Below, in pieces: positions 58,832 through 59,860 of a stretch of DNA of 59,860 bases (the first letter of the stretch is position 1; every line of letters begins with the position of its first letter). This DNA comes from Candidatus Methylacidithermus pantelleriae (GTDB lineage Bacteria > Verrucomicrobiota > Verrucomicrobiia > Methylacidiphilales > Methylacidiphilaceae): assembly GCF_905250085.1 (NCBI RefSeq), contig NZ_CAJNOB010000005.1, positions 1 to 59,860 on the forward strand. Reading direction: 5' to 3'. The notes beneath the pieces were generated by a model. The model saw only the letters and a program-made list of their open reading frames with translations. It did no database searches and had not been told where the DNA came from. The position numbers and the translations under genes were made by a program.

Positions 58832-59860
58832 CCGATCTTCCGCATCATTTTGAGGATTCTTTCGGCGTATGAAGGACTTATGCAAAATGCTGTAGGACGT
58901 TCCATGCAACTACAATGTGAATAACTTTTATGTCCATGAGCATTATGTTCTTGCCATATTGTAGGCAAGTACGTGCAGGAGGTACGGACTTGTCAGAGGG
59001 GCAAAGTCTACCGATCCCTTCTTGTCCGGGAGTCGTATCGGGTGGGCAAGCAGGTCAAGACGAGGATCCTGTGCAATCTGACCCGAATGCCGGTGGAGGT
59101 CAAGCAGGCGGTCCGAGCTGCTGGTGCAGGGGAAGAAGCTTGTGCCTGTGGACGGATTGGAAGGGCAGGAAGCTCTGGATTACGGAGGAATCGCGGTTCT
59201 GGAGGCGGCCTGGCAGCGATTGGGACTTGATTCGGTTCTTGCCGGAGTGGGTTCGGAGCGGAAACGGCGGCTTTTGAAGGCGATGATCTTCGGCCGGATT
59301 CTTTTCCCCTCCTCCAAGCTTGGGCTTCGGGAGCAAGCCCGCGGAACGCTCCTGGCCAAGGTGTGCGGGTTGGAGGAAAAGGACCTGGAAGAGGACGATC
59401 TCTCCCGGGCGATGGATGGGCTTAACGGCGTTTGGAGCGGAATCGAGGAAGAAGCTTTACCGGGAAGCCCAGCCCGAAGGCACAAGCTGGGTGCTCTACG
59501 AGCTTTCGAGCGTCTACTTTGAGGGGGACGGCCCTGAGGGATTGGCGCAGTACGGCTACAGCCGGGATCACCGGCAGGACCGACCTCAGGTGCTTCTGGC
59601 GGTGGCGACCGACTCTCGGGGGATCCCGATCCATGTGGAGGTCCTACGGGGGAACCGGGCGGACAGCACGACGCTCACGGGGCTTTTGGTGACTCTCCGA
59701 CGCCGACTGGGGATCCGGGAGGCGGTCTTTGTCTTCGATGGCGGGATGAAGAGCCGCTGGAACCTGGAGATGTTCAGTGGGATGGAGCTTGAGTACGTGA
59801 CCCGTTCCCCTGCGACCCAGCTCCAGGAGATCCTTCGGCGACTTCCCCGGGACCGGCAGC
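58832..59860 (+). mobile_element. IS1634-like insertion sequence, cut by window end
   Basis: The first 270 bp repeat those at 27879-28148 in the same orientation, which places the left end near 58832 (CCGATCTT). The element continues to the window end and carries a transposase of IS1634/IS4-like pattern. Its right end and target-site duplication are outside the window. Confidence 0.8.
58973..59860 (+). pseudogene. IS1634-like transposase, frameshifted and incomplete
   Basis: Three adjacent frames join into one IS1634/DDE transposase. Frame one (from 58973) has TCQRGKVYRS and KTRILCNLTRM. Frame two (from about 59117) has LVQGKKLVPVDGLEGQEALDYGG and KAMIFGRILFPSSKLG. Frame three (from about 59450) has LYREAQPEGTSWVLYELSS, AQYGYSRDHRQDRPQ, AVATDSRGIPIHVEVLRGN and FVFDGGMK, including probable catalytic aspartates. 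Single-base changes near 59117 and 59450 break the reading frame. The ATG of the older copy (28014) is AAG here, so a GTG would be needed. Inactive unless frameshifting occurs; the gene also runs off the window. Confidence 0.8.

Overview
This is a bacterial chromosome segment of medium-high GC. It most likely comes from a Verrucomicrobiota member of the methylotrophic Methylacidiphilaceae type. That placement is an inference from gene content: an NAD-dependent formate dehydrogenase beside central-carbon genes, a bactofilin, an ovothiol-type methyltransferase, a NamZ-type muramidase, and the tRNA-Thr / tuf / tRNA-Trp / secE / nusG / rplKAJL / rpoBC block. A 16S gene or a tree of the rpoB protein would settle it.

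Left part (1-8.8 kb): a minus-strand operon encodes a DUF4388 protein, a Ras-like GTPase and a roadblock protein. Plus-strand genes follow for a P-II-like protein, an M29-like aminopeptidase, an OvoA-C-type methyltransferase and a cytochrome c'-like lipoprotein. Then come zwf (minus), a polysaccharide deacetylase, a VOC protein and tRNA-Ser. From 8.8 to 11.2 kb lies a decayed IS200/IS605 element in which both tnpA and tnpB carry disabling changes. Formate dehydrogenase follows with a strong terminator, then tRNA-Gly, a 54-residue membrane peptide, and an envelope group (SYLF protein, L,D-transpeptidase, bactofilin).

Middle (16.6-24.8 kb): a minus-strand housekeeping run of acnA, accB, holB, tmk, cysS and a Mut7-C protein. 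From 24.8 to 32.1 kb the segment is gene-poor. It holds one HExxH protein, a 270-bp insertion-sequence remnant, a possible small repeat protein, tRNA-Arg and otherwise unassignable sequence.

Right part (32.1-58.6 kb): pckA; the lipid-transport operon mlaE-mlaF-mlaD followed by ispD; a CHAD protein; a convergent namZ-like gene; then fumC, a redoxin, rfaE2, purN and xseA. The translation/transcription block from tRNA-Thr to rpoC closes the gene-dense part. The window ends inside an IS1634-like element whose left 270 bp match the remnant at 27.9 kb in the same orientation.

Together the metabolic genes cover C1 dissimilation (formate to CO2 and NADH), the oxidative pentose phosphate entry step, two TCA enzymes, gluconeogenesis from oxaloacetate, and fatty-acid and isoprenoid precursor supply. 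No clear CRISPR array, rRNA, prophage or obviously new defence system was found. The least-described items are the GTPase module, the stand-alone ovothiol-type methyltransferase, the 54-residue peptide and the gene-poor stretch.
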